DNA of 64,000 nt, from contig CAXXEH010000003.1 of assembly GCA_963677935.2 (NCBI GenBank), forward strand, positions 3,472,001-3,536,000, read 5' to 3'. How positions within the stretch are numbered: the stretch's first letter is position 1; the number at the start of each line of letters is the position of its first letter. The stretch comes from JAAFHB01 sp963677935. Lineage in GTDB: Bacteria; Bacteroidota; Bacteroidia; Bacteroidales; Prolixibacteraceae. The notes below the pieces were generated by a model. It saw only the letters and a program-made list of their open reading frames with translations. It searched no databases and was not told where the DNA came from. The translations under genes were made by a program, and so were the position numbers. Shown in pieces: positions 34,067-44,311 of the stretch.

Positions 34067-36403
34067 CTAAAATCTTTCATCGCTCATCGAAGGAGGCAAA
34101 CCGGTCGTTTTACTACCCCAATTTTTATTTGGTGTATTTCCCATTTCAAATACCAGTTTTGCATTTCCACTGAAAATGTCCTCATGTCTCAGCCAGTTTT
34201 TGGAATATGCTTTTTCGTTAAGGGTAACAGATTGGATATAAATATTTTCTTTCGAAACGCGGTTGGCCTTGATTGAAAGTGTACCATTTTTATGCTTCAG
34301 CGACAGCTCCCTGAACAAAGGAGTTCCAATGTAATATATCCCATCGCCGTGTGTGACCGGATAAAATCCCATCGCACTAAATACATACCAGGCCGACATT
34401 TGTCCCGTATCGTCGTTACCACAAAGCCCGTCTGTAGTAGTATGATAAAGGTTTTTCATGACTGTGCTTATCCATTTCTGCGTTTTCCAGGGCTGTCCAA
34501 CCGTATTAAACAAGTAAATAGTGTGGTGCCCGGGCTCGTTGGCATGAGCATACTGGCCAATCATTCCATCAGGATTAAGATCCGGAGAACCCTGGCCCCC
34601 ATCATGTATTGCAGAACTTCGAATAAACAGAGAGTCCAACTGGGCGGCAAAAACATCCTTTCCACCCATTAAAGTCGCCAGACCCTGGGTATCATGCGGC
34701 ACAAAAAATGTCCATTGGTATGCAGTTCCTTCACAATAATCGTCTCCGGGGTGATAATGGTTCGTAAAAACAGGATCAAACGGGGTTCGCCAGCTTCCGT
34801 CAGCATGTTTCGGACGTAAAAGCTTGGTTTGACTATCGTAAAGGTTTTTATACCCGCCTGCCCTCCTGATGTAAAAGGTGTAGTCGGCTTGCCTTCCCAG
34901 CATTTTGGCCATTTGGGCAATGCACCAATCGCCGTAGTTGAACTCCAGTGATTTTGCAACCGAATTGATCTCTTTTTCACACGGGATGAAACCGTAACGT
35001 TTGTAATTTATAGCTCCTTTATAAACACAATTTCCTTCAGAAAAGCCAAAAGTATCGACATTGGCCGATACTTTCATCGCTTTGTAAAGTTGTTGAACAT
35101 CGAAATCGCGGATTCCTTTCTTATACGCATCAGCAATAACAGGCATAGCCGGATAACCGATCATACATAGATTTTCGACACCCGCACCAGTCCATTGCGG
35201 AAGTTGCCCACTATTCTTAAAGTGTTCCAGAAATGTTTTCATCAGATCATTCATCACATCCGGACGGAGTATGGTTATCATCGGATTTTGCGCCCTGAAC
35301 GTATCCCAAAGGCCTAAGACCCCAGCAAAATACCTGAAATTACCAGAATGCACCTGATGGTCGGAGCTTCGGAATTCACCATTCACATCAGAATAAAGCA
35401 TGGGATAAAACAGTGTGCGGTAAAGGTAGGTGTAGAACATTTCCTTTTGCGGCGAGCTTTCATCATTAATTTGAATAGCGCTTAACTCTTTGTTCCAGGT
35501 TTGCTGTGCCTGATTTTTTACATGGTCGAAATCCCAGGTATTTACTTCAGCCTGCAGGTTTTTCATTGCTCCCTCCATACTGACCGGCGAAATACCAACC
35601 CGTGCAACAAGAGGCTTGTCGTCCTTATCATCGAACTGCAATACAAGCTTCACATCTCTTCCCGAAAGGGCTTTCAGGTTATGCTTTAATTGTTTATTTT
35701 CATAAACCTGAACAACAGAAAATGGTTTGGAAAATTGGGCATAAAAATTTACGTTAATGCTATTTAACCATCCGTCGGAAATGCGGTATCCTTTAATCGT
35801 GTAATTATCAATAATTTCAACATGCGTTACCCTTACGGTATCGTAATTATAACCCGGACAAACGGTGCAGCCGCTGTTATGGCCATACTTTAAATCGACG
35901 ATTAATTGCTGTGGCTTGCCCTTTGGATAAGTGTACCGATGCACACCGCACCGTTCGGTAGCTGACAGTTCAACATCAATATCCGAATCAAGAAGTTTCA
36001 CCTTATAATATCCGGGTTCCGCCAGCTCCTTGCTGTGTGAAAACGGACTTAAAACTTTGTCAGGATATTGAGTCCTGCCAATCCAGGAAGGGTCTGATAC
36101 CGGGAAAAACATGATATCTTTAAAATCGTTGCATCCGCCACCCGACATGTGGGTCTGGCTGAACCCTATAATTTCATGAGCGGAATATTTATACCCTGAA
36201 TTGTTCAAATGAGTATCAGCACCAATCTGTACCATGCCAAAAGGAACAGAGGCCACAGGCAACAGATTGGCATCACCTCCGGTTCCGATCATGCAGTTTA
36301 CATACGAGATAGGTTTCTTTTCTGCTTTCTGGCTAAAACCGTTTAATCCTATTATTAATGCACCCAGAACAAGAATATTCGAAGTGAAATTATTTGCGTT
36401 CAT
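34067..36403 (-). CDS. GH92 alpha-mannosidase
   Basis: This 778-residue protein has a signal peptide (cleavage near GFSQKAE). The N-terminal beta-sandwich carries YVNCMIGTGGDANLLP, PFGMVQIGADT and the FSQTHMSGGGC box. The catalytic (alpha/alpha)6 barrel has YCEGTAYQWTFFVPHD (Glu acid, near residue 557) and GQMSAWYVFSAMGFYPV. GH92 enzymes are calcium-dependent exo-alpha-mannosidases acting on alpha-1,2, 1,3, 1,4 or 1,6 linkages, and the family is expanded in glycan-degrading Bacteroidota. It begins one base after the GH2 gene ends, so they are tightly coupled. Together with two GH2 beta-mannosidase-like enzymes it argues for a mannose-containing substrate. Linkage specificity cannot be read by eye. 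Confidence 0.93.
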   Translation of the reverse strand: MNANNFTSNILVLGALIIGLNGFSQKAEKKPISYVNCMIGTGGDANLLPVASVPFGMVQIGADTHLNNSGYKYSAHEIIGFSQTHMSGGGCNDFKDIMFFPVSDPSWIGRTQYPDKVLSPFSHSKELAEPGYYKVKLLDSDIDVELSATERCGVHRYTYPKGKPQQLIVDLKYGHNSGCTVCPGYNYDTVRVTHVEIIDNYTIKGYRISDGWLNSINVNFYAQFSKPFSVVQVYENKQLKHNLKALSGRDVKLVLQFDDKDDKPLVARVGISPVSMEGAMKNLQAEVNTWDFDHVKNQAQQTWNKELSAIQINDESSPQKEMFYTYLYRTLFYPMLYSDVNGEFRSSDHQVHSGNFRYFAGVLGLWDTFRAQNPMITILRPDVMNDLMKTFLEHFKNSGQLPQWTGAGVENLCMIGYPAMPVIADAYKKGIRDFDVQQLYKAMKVSANVDTFGFSEGNCVYKGAINYKRYGFIPCEKEINSVAKSLEFNYGDWCIAQMAKMLGRQADYTFYIRRAGGYKNLYDSQTKLLRPKHADGSWRTPFDPVFTNHYHPGDDYCEGTAYQWTFFVPHDTQGLATLMGGKDVFAAQLDSLFIRSSAIHDGGQGSPDLNPDGMIGQYAHANEPGHHTIYLFNTVGQPWKTQKWISTVMKNLYHTTTDGLCGNDDTGQMSAWYVFSAMGFYPVTHGDGIYYIGTPLFRELSLKHKNGTLSIKANRVSKENIYIQSVTLNEKAYSKNWLRHEDIFSGNAKLVFEMGNTPNKNWGSKTTGLPPSMSDERF

Positions 36404-36404
36404 A

Positions 36405-38996
36405 TTATCTGTTCATCAATTCATTACCCGTCATCCGGACTTCGACCTTTTCACCCTGCCGAAGATTGATCGTATATGGAATTCCCGGAAGAAGGTCAAA
36501 GCAATTGTCGCTAATATCCGATTCTCCATCAATGTCGAGACAAAGTCCCCAAACATAAACCGGAGAAGTGAGAATCGCCTTTTCGCCATCATATTTGATT
36601 GAAACCTGAGGTTTCTGTAAAATCAGGTCTTTAAACCTCGTCCGGAACAACCTGTGCCGGGAAATGATAGTTTCTTTATCTTTCAATACAGCAAATGCCC
36701 CATGATTTTTGATTCCTGCTTTTTCGAAAGCATCCTTGTCGAACGAAGCAATTATTGTTGATGCATTTGGAGGTAGTGTGACATTCTTTAACTCGTTAAC
36801 AGGATACTTTCCACTGGTTTCGAACAGGCCATACTGAAGTTTGCCTCTCCACAATTGCTGCTTCTCGTTTATTCCATAGATGTTTATTTTATTATCCTCC
36901 TCTGCCACCACTACACCAATTTGTTCAAATGCCCTTCGAACAGGATGATAAGCAAGTTTCTTTCGGAGATAATAATCAACAATGGTCCATCCGTGGGTAA
37001 CTGGCCACGAGTCGTTATACATCCAGAATATGGCGCTTGAACTGCTGTACATTCGCCTGTGATAATTGTTGATGTACTCCATTAATCCTTCAGCCTGAAG
37101 CAACGCACTGGCAAAGGCATAATCATCAAAACTCATTTTCTTATAATCTTTGCCGAGCCAATCTTCCACATATTTATAGGTTACACCTTTCTTGTCGCTC
37201 TTGAAATTCATTGAATTATCATGCAAATCCCATGAGAAGGATCTGACAAATTGATCATTAGGAGGAAGAAACTGGCGTAATGTGGCAGGCGAACTGGCGC
37301 CAAGAATCCCACCTTCGTTCGGGAAACGGTCCACATAATTCCGGTAAGCCCAAAAACTCGTGGAATCCTTTCCCAATGAAACGCCCCATGGATGCTGATC
37401 GCCTGTAATGGGGCTATTCGGGAATTCAAAATTTTCTGAATAGGGAGAACTCGGCCAATAAAAACGGTATGGATCTTCTTCTTTTATGATGACCGGCATC
37501 AGGTGGTGGTATATAAGATAATCCGGAACTACTTTTCCGCTACTCGCGAAACCCCAATCCCATGTTCCCCATTCCAGCTCATTATTGCCGCACCATACAA
37601 TTAGAGAAGGATGATAAGCAAACTCACGGACTGCCCAGGTTACTTCCCTTTTTACATTATCATAAAAATCAACATTATCGCCTGGATATTTGGAACATGC
37701 GAACAGAAAATCATGCCACACAACGAGTCCTTTTTCATCGCATAACCGGAGCAACTCATTACCGGCAAAAAGACCTCCCCCCCAGATGCGAAGAATATTA
37801 AAATTTGCATCAACGGCCATATCAACCAATTTTTCAAGCCGTGTACTGTCCGTATTGCTATAGATCATCTCAGCAGGTACCCAGTTGCCCCCCTTCATAA
37901 AAACAGGACGGTTATTTACTTTTATGGTAAAATTATTTCCCTCAACCTGATGTTGAGACCGGTCAACCTCAATTTTCCGGAAACCAATTTTCCGGAAGCC
38001 TGAATCGATTACTTTCCCATCTTTTTTCACCTCTATCCTCAGGGTATATAAATTGGGGGCGCCTTGTCCTGCAGGCCACCATAACTTTGGTCGGCTGACT
38101 TTCATCTTTAATTCATAAGGTTTAATCCCTTTTGATGCCACTATTTGCCCCGAAACCTTTTGACTCATTTCAACCAGGGTTGCTTCTATCGTAAGCCTGT
38201 TCTCATCCTTCGCTCCTTCAATGAATGTTCTAATTGTAATATCTGCCGCCAACAGGTCATCGGACATCTTTATCCAGGGGACAATATTATCTAATCTGGC
38301 TTCATCGCGCCAAATGAGTGAGACATCTCCGGTAATACCAACATTGATCAGCTGAGGATTCCAGTCCCATCCAAACTGGTACTGAGGTTTGCGCAACCAG
38401 TACCGTTTGTTAAGATGAACACTAATGGCCATATTATAGTCAGACAGATTTTTGTTCGCGACCTCATATAACCCACTCTCAATTGCAACTGTCAGGATAT
38501 TAATCCCTTCTTTCAATTTCCCGGTAACGTCAATCATACATGGGATAAAAGCATTATCATGTTTTCCGATTGGCTGGCCGTTCAGATAAATTTTTGCAGA
38601 ATAATCCAGCCTGTCAAATTTCAGCCAGACTGATTTGTTTAGAGCTTCCCTGGGAACATTGAACTGTTTGTAGTATTGCCAGTACTGACAACTTACCCAC
38701 CGGGCCGATAAATAGTTAATACCATAGTTGAGATCCCCAATCATCCCTTTCTTTTGCATGGCCACGTTCAGGTCCATCGGGACATCAACATCCATGTACC
38801 TTGATGTGTCATTCAATGGATTATTGCTGCTATACGCTTCAACTCCGTCTGATCCATGAATACCATCATTCCAGGTTACTTTCCATTTTCCCGACAAATT
38901 AAGTTGATTGTGGAACTGCCCGTAAATTTCAGGGGAAATCAGGAGTCCAAACAAAACAAATCCAAACATTAAATGAATCATCTTTTTTCTTCCCAT
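36405..38996 (-). CDS. GH2 beta-mannosidase-like enzyme
   Basis: This protein of about 863 residues has a signal peptide (MGRKKMIHLMFGFVLFGLLI..., cleavage near YGQ), an N-terminal sugar-binding domain (LSGKWKVTWNDG), immunoglobulin-like domains and the GH2 TIM barrel. The acid/base Glu is in WCGNNELEWG (near residue 468) and the nucleophile Glu is in FPNEGGILG (near 558). FGWDWNPQL, GGNWVPAEM and RIWGGGLF are typical of the beta-mannosidase branch of GH2. ATG at 38996 is preferred to an upstream in-frame start at 39047, which would put 17 charged residues before the signal peptide. It follows the unassigned 845-residue gene by 54 bp and abuts the GH92 gene. Confidence 0.9.
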   Translation of the reverse strand: MGRKKMIHLMFGFVLFGLLISPEIYGQFHNQLNLSGKWKVTWNDGIHGSDGVEAYSSNNPLNDTSRYMDVDVPMDLNVAMQKKGMIGDLNYGINYLSARWVSCQYWQYYKQFNVPREALNKSVWLKFDRLDYSAKIYLNGQPIGKHDNAFIPCMIDVTGKLKEGINILTVAIESGLYEVANKNLSDYNMAISVHLNKRYWLRKPQYQFGWDWNPQLINVGITGDVSLIWRDEARLDNIVPWIKMSDDLLAADITIRTFIEGAKDENRLTIEATLVEMSQKVSGQIVASKGIKPYELKMKVSRPKLWWPAGQGAPNLYTLRIEVKKDGKVIDSGFRKIGFRKIEVDRSQHQVEGNNFTIKVNNRPVFMKGGNWVPAEMIYSNTDSTRLEKLVDMAVDANFNILRIWGGGLFAGNELLRLCDEKGLVVWHDFLFACSKYPGDNVDFYDNVKREVTWAVREFAYHPSLIVWCGNNELEWGTWDWGFASSGKVVPDYLIYHHLMPVIIKEEDPYRFYWPSSPYSENFEFPNSPITGDQHPWGVSLGKDSTSFWAYRNYVDRFPNEGGILGASSPATLRQFLPPNDQFVRSFSWDLHDNSMNFKSDKKGVTYKYVEDWLGKDYKKMSFDDYAFASALLQAEGLMEYINNYHRRMYSSSSAIFWMYNDSWPVTHGWTIVDYYLRKKLAYHPVRRAFEQIGVVVAEEDNKINIYGINEKQQLWRGKLQYGLFETSGKYPVNELKNVTLPPNASTIIASFDKDAFEKAGIKNHGAFAVLKDKETIISRHRLFRTRFKDLILQKPQVSIKYDGEKAILTSPVYVWGLCLDIDGESDISDNCFDLLPGIPYTINLRQGEKVEVRMTGNELMNR

Positions 38997-39050
38997 GGTC
39001 GCTTTTTTTAAACAATTATCTTTCACCTTTATAAACATAAAATTCAAGAA

Positions 39051-41588
39051 CTACCACGAAACCACCAGGTTTCCTGTCACATTTTCGACGACAAAATATT
39101 TCCCCGGTTTTTCATCACCTGTCTTAAATGCGACCTGACCGGTTTTCCACGGATATTCAGCATTTACGTAGGCATGGAACGATTGAGCGGTCACATCGTC
39201 CTCAGGATATATCCGGATTGTCCCTTTTTTTAATCCGGTAACCTGATAACGTTTGGTTATTCCGATCTGACCGGAATAGAGCTCTTTGCATGAAACAATA
39301 CCATTGTTTTGTTCCACGAAGATCCGGCACTCGCGGTTCCATGCTGTTGGCATGATGTAAGTAGCGTTTCCCTTTTCGAGTTTCGTCTCAAGTCCAAGGA
39401 GCAAAGGGGCGCCCTGAGCCATTTTAAACCGTAGTTTGACTGTATTGCCCGGATTATAACCTGAAAAGATAAATGCGTTATTTGAGCGGGCAATGGTAAG
39501 CACCGGATTTTTGACCGATGGATCCTGCTTGTCGACCGAACAATCGAGACCAAATTCATGCAACACATATCTTGACAAAAGTGGTCCCGTAAACCATTTC
39601 GAAGGATTGTCAGGAGTCAGTAACCGACCGCCATCAAAGCGGCTCGAATTGGTTCCACGCAAATAGACCACTTTTCCGCCATGCCATTCAGGTTTGCTTC
39701 GCACCCAGGCAATGTCACGTTTTACACCCGATTGTTCCACCTGTACTAAAATTTTCGTAAAGCTGTCATTTGTGTTTTTCAATAATGTTCTAATTCCGCC
39801 GCCAGACAGCAATGAGCGGTGATTCAACACCTTCGGATAAGCGGTTTCGAGGATATCCGGTGTATAACCGGAAACAATTTTGAATTCACCTTCCAGAGGT
39901 GATCCGTTTTTCAGGTTCAGAAAGTCAGAAAATTGTTCTTCTGAATGATCAACCGGACCAAAAACGATCAGTTTCCCCCCGTTTTCAACAAATCTTATCA
40001 AGGACTTCTCAAGGGAAGAACCTGCATCCGGGGCAATGGTCATCAATATGGATTCCTTAAACAATTCAGGCTTTTTTGTAATAACCGATTGAAACGAGGT
40101 CGTGGAAATAACCGTATTCAGCGGAAGGCCATTGTTGATTGCCTGGCGAATAAACCAGTCGCCATAATAAATTTCGGGCAAACGGTCTTTGAATTTGTGT
40201 GCCCATTCGTAATATTCATCAAAAGGGTAAACCCAAACCAACGGCCCCGGAGCAGTAGGCGCATCCATTCTGGCTTTTAGAATATGTGGGGTCACTTCGT
40301 TGGGAACCTGCACCGGCATATTTCCATAGGAGTCATCAATGGTAAGGAAACTAAGATGAGTTGGAATTCCAATGTTTCCATTCGCATCAATCCGGCAAAC
40401 CGACATTGGCAGATAAATATCGTGCGGTTCGCGGCCGTAGCGGTCAAACCACGGGCTGTTGAGCCACCAGGGGTCGTGCGTATAATAGCGGAACGGGAAA
40501 CGGTTGTCGGGCAACTCGGCCATGCGCGACATGTAACCAGCCATTTCCAATCCAAAATCACCATCGAGCGCTGCCCATGGAGAGTTTGGTGGGGGAAGCA
40601 TATTAAATTTCCCTTTGTAGATATTTTTAAGGTCTACGGCATCGCGCGCCAAATCGCTACCAGCTGATAAATTGGTGCCACGAGTTCTGATCTCAAAATT
40701 GGGGCATTCTTTCCGGAACAGTTTCCAAAACTCACCAATTTTTGCAGTCGCATCTCCTATTTTCTCCTGTTCGAAACTCTTTCCGTCAAAAATGGCGCCC
40801 GTAGCCGACCACCCTTCATAACCAAATCCAAAACCGTTGCTGAACCAGATGAAATCAAATCCCAGATCGCTCAGTAAATGCTGGCATTGCCGCCCGAAAA
40901 AAGTCCCGAAAGGGGTATTTGCAGGTATCCCTTTAGGAAATCCCGCATACCCTTCGTTATCCGCATTCAAAACCGAGTAACAACTCACAAAAGTCTTGTG
41001 TCCCATTGCATTACCACCCAATATCTCGGTGTGTTTTTTGTATTTGAAGTCCGATTTGGCAAATTCGGGACCAGGATCGAATGTTTCACCCACAAGGATC
41101 GTTTTTCCGGTAATTTTGTGACCTGCCTCTTTCAATGCCTCAACAATAAATTTAAGGTCTCCATATTTGTAATTTGGCGGATTTTCCATGTAGAGGTAGG
41201 CCCTTTCGTGAAGGGAAAGTTCTTTAGGACCTGAACCTACCTCATGGTCAGTATTCGGATTTCCCATGTACTTTGCCCATTCAAGTGACTGATCCATTGA
41301 TCCTTTATAATCCAAAATTTCGGAGCCATCGCTAGTCCATAACATAACCGAAACCGTGTCGGCCTGTCGGAGTAAGGCCGACCACTGCGTAAAAACCTCA
41401 TCAGCAACTTCCCTAATATAGGCTTTATCGTTCTTTTTAAACGGTTTAAGCGACATCTCCAGCGTGATATTATTAAACCGATTCTTCAGGAGAGCCGGAT
41501 CTTTAACAGAGAGATGGATCTGAGCGAAGCTGGTTACAGTGAACAACCATAAAACCAATAACGGAACAACGGACAACAGTTTATTCAT
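39051..41588 (-). CDS. unassigned 845-residue secreted protein, possible glycosidase
   Basis: I do not recognise a named family. The 845-residue protein has a signal peptide (MNKLLSVVPLLVLWLFTVTSFAQ). Residues 30-480 alternate strands and helices like a TIM barrel (ITLEMSLKPFKKND, VSVMLWTSDGSEIL, DLGFDFIWFSNGFGFGYEGW), with several conserved-looking acidic residues: WTSDGSE, VGETFDPG, LTIDDSYGN, YPFDEYYEW. Residues about 520-640 resemble a glutaminase/ThuA-like flavodoxin fold (GGKLIVFGPVDH, GGKVVYLRG), and the C-terminus is beta-rich. Glycosidases such as GH42 combine a TIM barrel with that kind of domain. It sits between the two GH2 genes (28 and 54 bp gaps), so a role in the same glycan degradation is likely. 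Catalytic function is not established. Confidence 0.8.
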   Translation of the reverse strand: MNKLLSVVPLLVLWLFTVTSFAQIHLSVKDPALLKNRFNNITLEMSLKPFKKNDKAYIREVADEVFTQWSALLRQADTVSVMLWTSDGSEILDYKGSMDQSLEWAKYMGNPNTDHEVGSGPKELSLHERAYLYMENPPNYKYGDLKFIVEALKEAGHKITGKTILVGETFDPGPEFAKSDFKYKKHTEILGGNAMGHKTFVSCYSVLNADNEGYAGFPKGIPANTPFGTFFGRQCQHLLSDLGFDFIWFSNGFGFGYEGWSATGAIFDGKSFEQEKIGDATAKIGEFWKLFRKECPNFEIRTRGTNLSAGSDLARDAVDLKNIYKGKFNMLPPPNSPWAALDGDFGLEMAGYMSRMAELPDNRFPFRYYTHDPWWLNSPWFDRYGREPHDIYLPMSVCRIDANGNIGIPTHLSFLTIDDSYGNMPVQVPNEVTPHILKARMDAPTAPGPLVWVYPFDEYYEWAHKFKDRLPEIYYGDWFIRQAINNGLPLNTVISTTSFQSVITKKPELFKESILMTIAPDAGSSLEKSLIRFVENGGKLIVFGPVDHSEEQFSDFLNLKNGSPLEGEFKIVSGYTPDILETAYPKVLNHRSLLSGGGIRTLLKNTNDSFTKILVQVEQSGVKRDIAWVRSKPEWHGGKVVYLRGTNSSRFDGGRLLTPDNPSKWFTGPLLSRYVLHEFGLDCSVDKQDPSVKNPVLTIARSNNAFIFSGYNPGNTVKLRFKMAQGAPLLLGLETKLEKGNATYIMPTAWNRECRIFVEQNNGIVSCKELYSGQIGITKRYQVTGLKKGTIRIYPEDDVTAQSFHAYVNAEYPWKTGQVAFKTGDEKPGKYFVVENVTGNLVVSW

Positions 41589-41616
41589 TACACTTACTTG
41601 TTAGATATTGAAAATT

Positions 41617-43998
41617 TTAATCCCTTTTTATTTTTAATTTTTTATACCATCCCTGATAATCAGTGAGTTTAAACGGAGGGTCTCCTGCCAAATAATGATT
41701 CGTATGTTTTTCTTCTCCAATGGTATAATCTATCAGCCACATCGATTGCACGTTACTTTTTGGAATCGTGCCAATCACCGTTTTTCCGTTGACCGGAATT
41801 TTAAATAACGAAGTAAATATGGTCTCTCCACTATCGGCATCCCTGACAGTAACACTCCCCGACTTTTCATCCCGTGTGTCATTCACAGCGACCACCAGTT
41901 GTTTCCCGTCTACCGGATCTCCAATCATTACACAAGCGTTGAACTGAACCTGTCGGATATAGTAATAAGCCAGCTTTTTACTGTTATAATAATCCACAAC
42001 TGCATCCGAAATGATTGGCCAACCATCACGCAGGTTCCACCAGATAATCCCTGTTTTGCGGAATTTATCCATTCGCCAGAGCTCAATGAAAAATTTCATC
42101 GCTTCCGCCTGTACTGTCTGTGAGGCAAAAATAAACTCGTCCAAATCTTTCGGGCATTCGCCAAATAATGCATTAACTTGATTTACCATTAAATCATTAC
42201 GATGATCCTGCCCATTGGATTCTGGATTGGAACGGACTGCCTTGGTTTGCCACTCATCGTTCCATTTTCCGTCTTTGTTCCAGGGATAAATAAAATCAAG
42301 ATCAAACATTTTTTTCAGACTACTATGGTTTGGACAACCATGATACCCGATTTCACTTACAAAATGAGCATCGACCTTTGTATAAAAAGGCGCTTTATAA
42401 TATCCCCGCGGTCCCCACAAATGTACTTCTGGCAATAAATCCATATCCCCTCCTTTTTTATAAACTTCTTCACTATAATATGGAGAACTTGGCAAATAAG
42501 AACGGATCGGATCATATTCCCAAATAACAAGGGGCAATATTTCTCTGGTAATCCTATTTTCAGAAGGATTGGAAGGTTTTTTAAAACCCCATGTCAGGGA
42601 CTGGTCATTCTCATTGTCGCCTGACCATAAAACCAATGCTGGATGTTGCCTCAGTTTTAGCACTACCTGGATCGCTTCTTTCCTGATTTTTTCAGCAAAT
42701 TCGTTGCCTTGGGGAGTTATTGAACAGGCCATTGCAAAATCCTGCCAGACCATGATTCCGTTTTCGTCACATAAATCGAAGAACTTTGTATCTTCGTATA
42801 CATTGCCACCCCAGCAACGGATCATATTGCAATTCAGGTCACAAATCATATTAACAGCCTCTTTTACATGATTTCTGTCCCTGCTGTGAAAAGCATCAAG
42901 CGGAACCCAATTGGTACCTCTGATAAAAATCTTTTCTCCATTTACTTCAAATACAAATTCTCCGGGATTTTCTTGGGTGGTAATCTCTGAATGAATTAAT
43001 TCGGCTGTCCGGATGCCTACCTTTTGTCGCTTTTCATCCAGGATATTCTTCTTATCATCTACGATGCGCATGGTGGCATCATAAAGGTTGGGTTCTCCAT
43101 ACCCCTTTGGCCACCAAAAATCTACATTTTCCAGTTGTATTACTTTACGGCTGCAATGATTGTACAGTGGATACGACTGTTTAAATACCTTTTGGTTTCC
43201 TCTATCCAATGAGACTTCCATTGTTAACCCGTCAATGGTCAGGTAATCCGTTGAGAACTGCCAATCAAGAAGTACTTGTGCCTGCCTTTTGGCAACATCT
43301 ACAGAATTAGTCATCCAGTAAACCTGTTCGAGCCTTGTGGGCTTCTTAATATCCAGATAAACATCCCTCCAAAGCCCTGCGCTTATTAACCGCGGCATAA
43401 TATCCCAGCCATACATGTGGGGTGCTTTGCGTACATTTACAAATTCGGAGGCGTTGCCCGATCGCGAACCGACAACTCCTTGAATCATTTTTTGGCCTTC
43501 CTTAACTGCCGGATCAATTCGGATATAAATGGCATTGTTGCCCCCTGACTTCAGGAACTTGGTGATATCAAACCGGTGACTAAAAAACATGTTGTCAGTT
43601 GTACCTATTTCCTGGTTATTTATCCAAATCGTACCGAAACAATCCAATCCATCAAATACAATCTCAACCCGCTCTCCAACTTTAAGAGGAGGTGTGTCAA
43701 AAGTTTTGAAATACCACCATTGGTAGGCTTCATATTTACGCAGATCATAAATATTATTGCCAACTTCCGGATTCTTTATTTTTCCCGCGGCTAGTAAATC
43801 GAGTTCGACATTTCCCGGCACAGTGGCAGGGATCTCCTGCCAGCTCTTCGTCAATAATTCCGCGGGAGTTTCCGGGGCATCTTTGTCAGAAATGCCATAA
43901 TACAATTTCCAGTTACCACTTAACGTGCGATTTATAACACCCTGACTATAAAGCCAATTTCCGCTAAACAGGAATAATAGGATCAAAATCTTTTTCAT
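41617..43998 (-). CDS. GH2 glycosidase, beta-mannosidase-like
   Basis: This 793-residue protein has a signal peptide (MKKILILLFLFSGNWLYSQ). The N-terminal jelly-roll (LSGNWKLYYG, YEAYQWWYFKTFD, FDGLDCFGTIWINNQEIG), Ig-like domains and TIM barrel of GH2 are complete. The acid/base Glu is in LWSGDNENDQSL (near residue 459) and the candidate nucleophile Glu in FVSEIGYHGCP (near 549). WWPKGYGEPNLY and RGTNWVPLDAFHSR are typical of beta-mannosidases and related exo-enzymes. It differs from the 36405-38996 copy in length and around the acid/base (SGDNE versus CGNNE), so the two are probably not redundant. It lies just downstream of an MFS remnant. Confidence 0.88.
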   Translation of the reverse strand: MKKILILLFLFSGNWLYSQGVINRTLSGNWKLYYGISDKDAPETPAELLTKSWQEIPATVPGNVELDLLAAGKIKNPEVGNNIYDLRKYEAYQWWYFKTFDTPPLKVGERVEIVFDGLDCFGTIWINNQEIGTTDNMFFSHRFDITKFLKSGGNNAIYIRIDPAVKEGQKMIQGVVGSRSGNASEFVNVRKAPHMYGWDIMPRLISAGLWRDVYLDIKKPTRLEQVYWMTNSVDVAKRQAQVLLDWQFSTDYLTIDGLTMEVSLDRGNQKVFKQSYPLYNHCSRKVIQLENVDFWWPKGYGEPNLYDATMRIVDDKKNILDEKRQKVGIRTAELIHSEITTQENPGEFVFEVNGEKIFIRGTNWVPLDAFHSRDRNHVKEAVNMICDLNCNMIRCWGGNVYEDTKFFDLCDENGIMVWQDFAMACSITPQGNEFAEKIRKEAIQVVLKLRQHPALVLWSGDNENDQSLTWGFKKPSNPSENRITREILPLVIWEYDPIRSYLPSSPYYSEEVYKKGGDMDLLPEVHLWGPRGYYKAPFYTKVDAHFVSEIGYHGCPNHSSLKKMFDLDFIYPWNKDGKWNDEWQTKAVRSNPESNGQDHRNDLMVNQVNALFGECPKDLDEFIFASQTVQAEAMKFFIELWRMDKFRKTGIIWWNLRDGWPIISDAVVDYYNSKKLAYYYIRQVQFNACVMIGDPVDGKQLVVAVNDTRDEKSGSVTVRDADSGETIFTSLFKIPVNGKTVIGTIPKSNVQSMWLIDYTIGEEKHTNHYLAGDPPFKLTDYQGWYKKLKIKRD

Positions 43999-44076
43999 AG
44001 TTCTGTTTTAAAATAAGTTATCCCCTCAATGGACGGTTCGTATGTAAAGCTACAAGTATTTCCAGTTAAAATAATT

Positions 44077-44301
44077 CTAATCTTGCATTTCATGTTTTGT
44101 GTTACCCCTGAAAAATACTCCGAACAGGATTAATATAATTGCGGAACAGACTGAGGTAATTAAAAAAATCGTGTTCCAATCCCGCAATTCCCCGATTTTG
44201 AAATAGCCAATCAGGAAACCATTAATCTGTATCCCGATTAGAAGACCAAGCCCCCAAACAACAAACGATAAAAATCCCAACCCTTTATCTTCAATTTTTG
44301 T
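44077..44301 (-). pseudogene. C-terminal remnant of an MFS-type permease
   Basis: About 70 codons encode the last two membrane helices of an MFS transporter (GFLSFVVWGLGLLIGIQING, NTIFLITSVCSAIILILFGV, then a charged tail). The pattern of a short DWNTIF linker before the final helix resembles the nucleoside:proton symporter/NupG-like branch. There is no ATG in this frame, which is closed upstream by a TAA near 44303, so the first ten or so helices are gone. It lies inside the glycan operon between the nine-heme cytochrome and a GH2 gene, suggesting that a sugar or nucleoside permease gene was deleted. Confidence 0.65.
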
Positions 44302-44311
44302 TTATACATGA

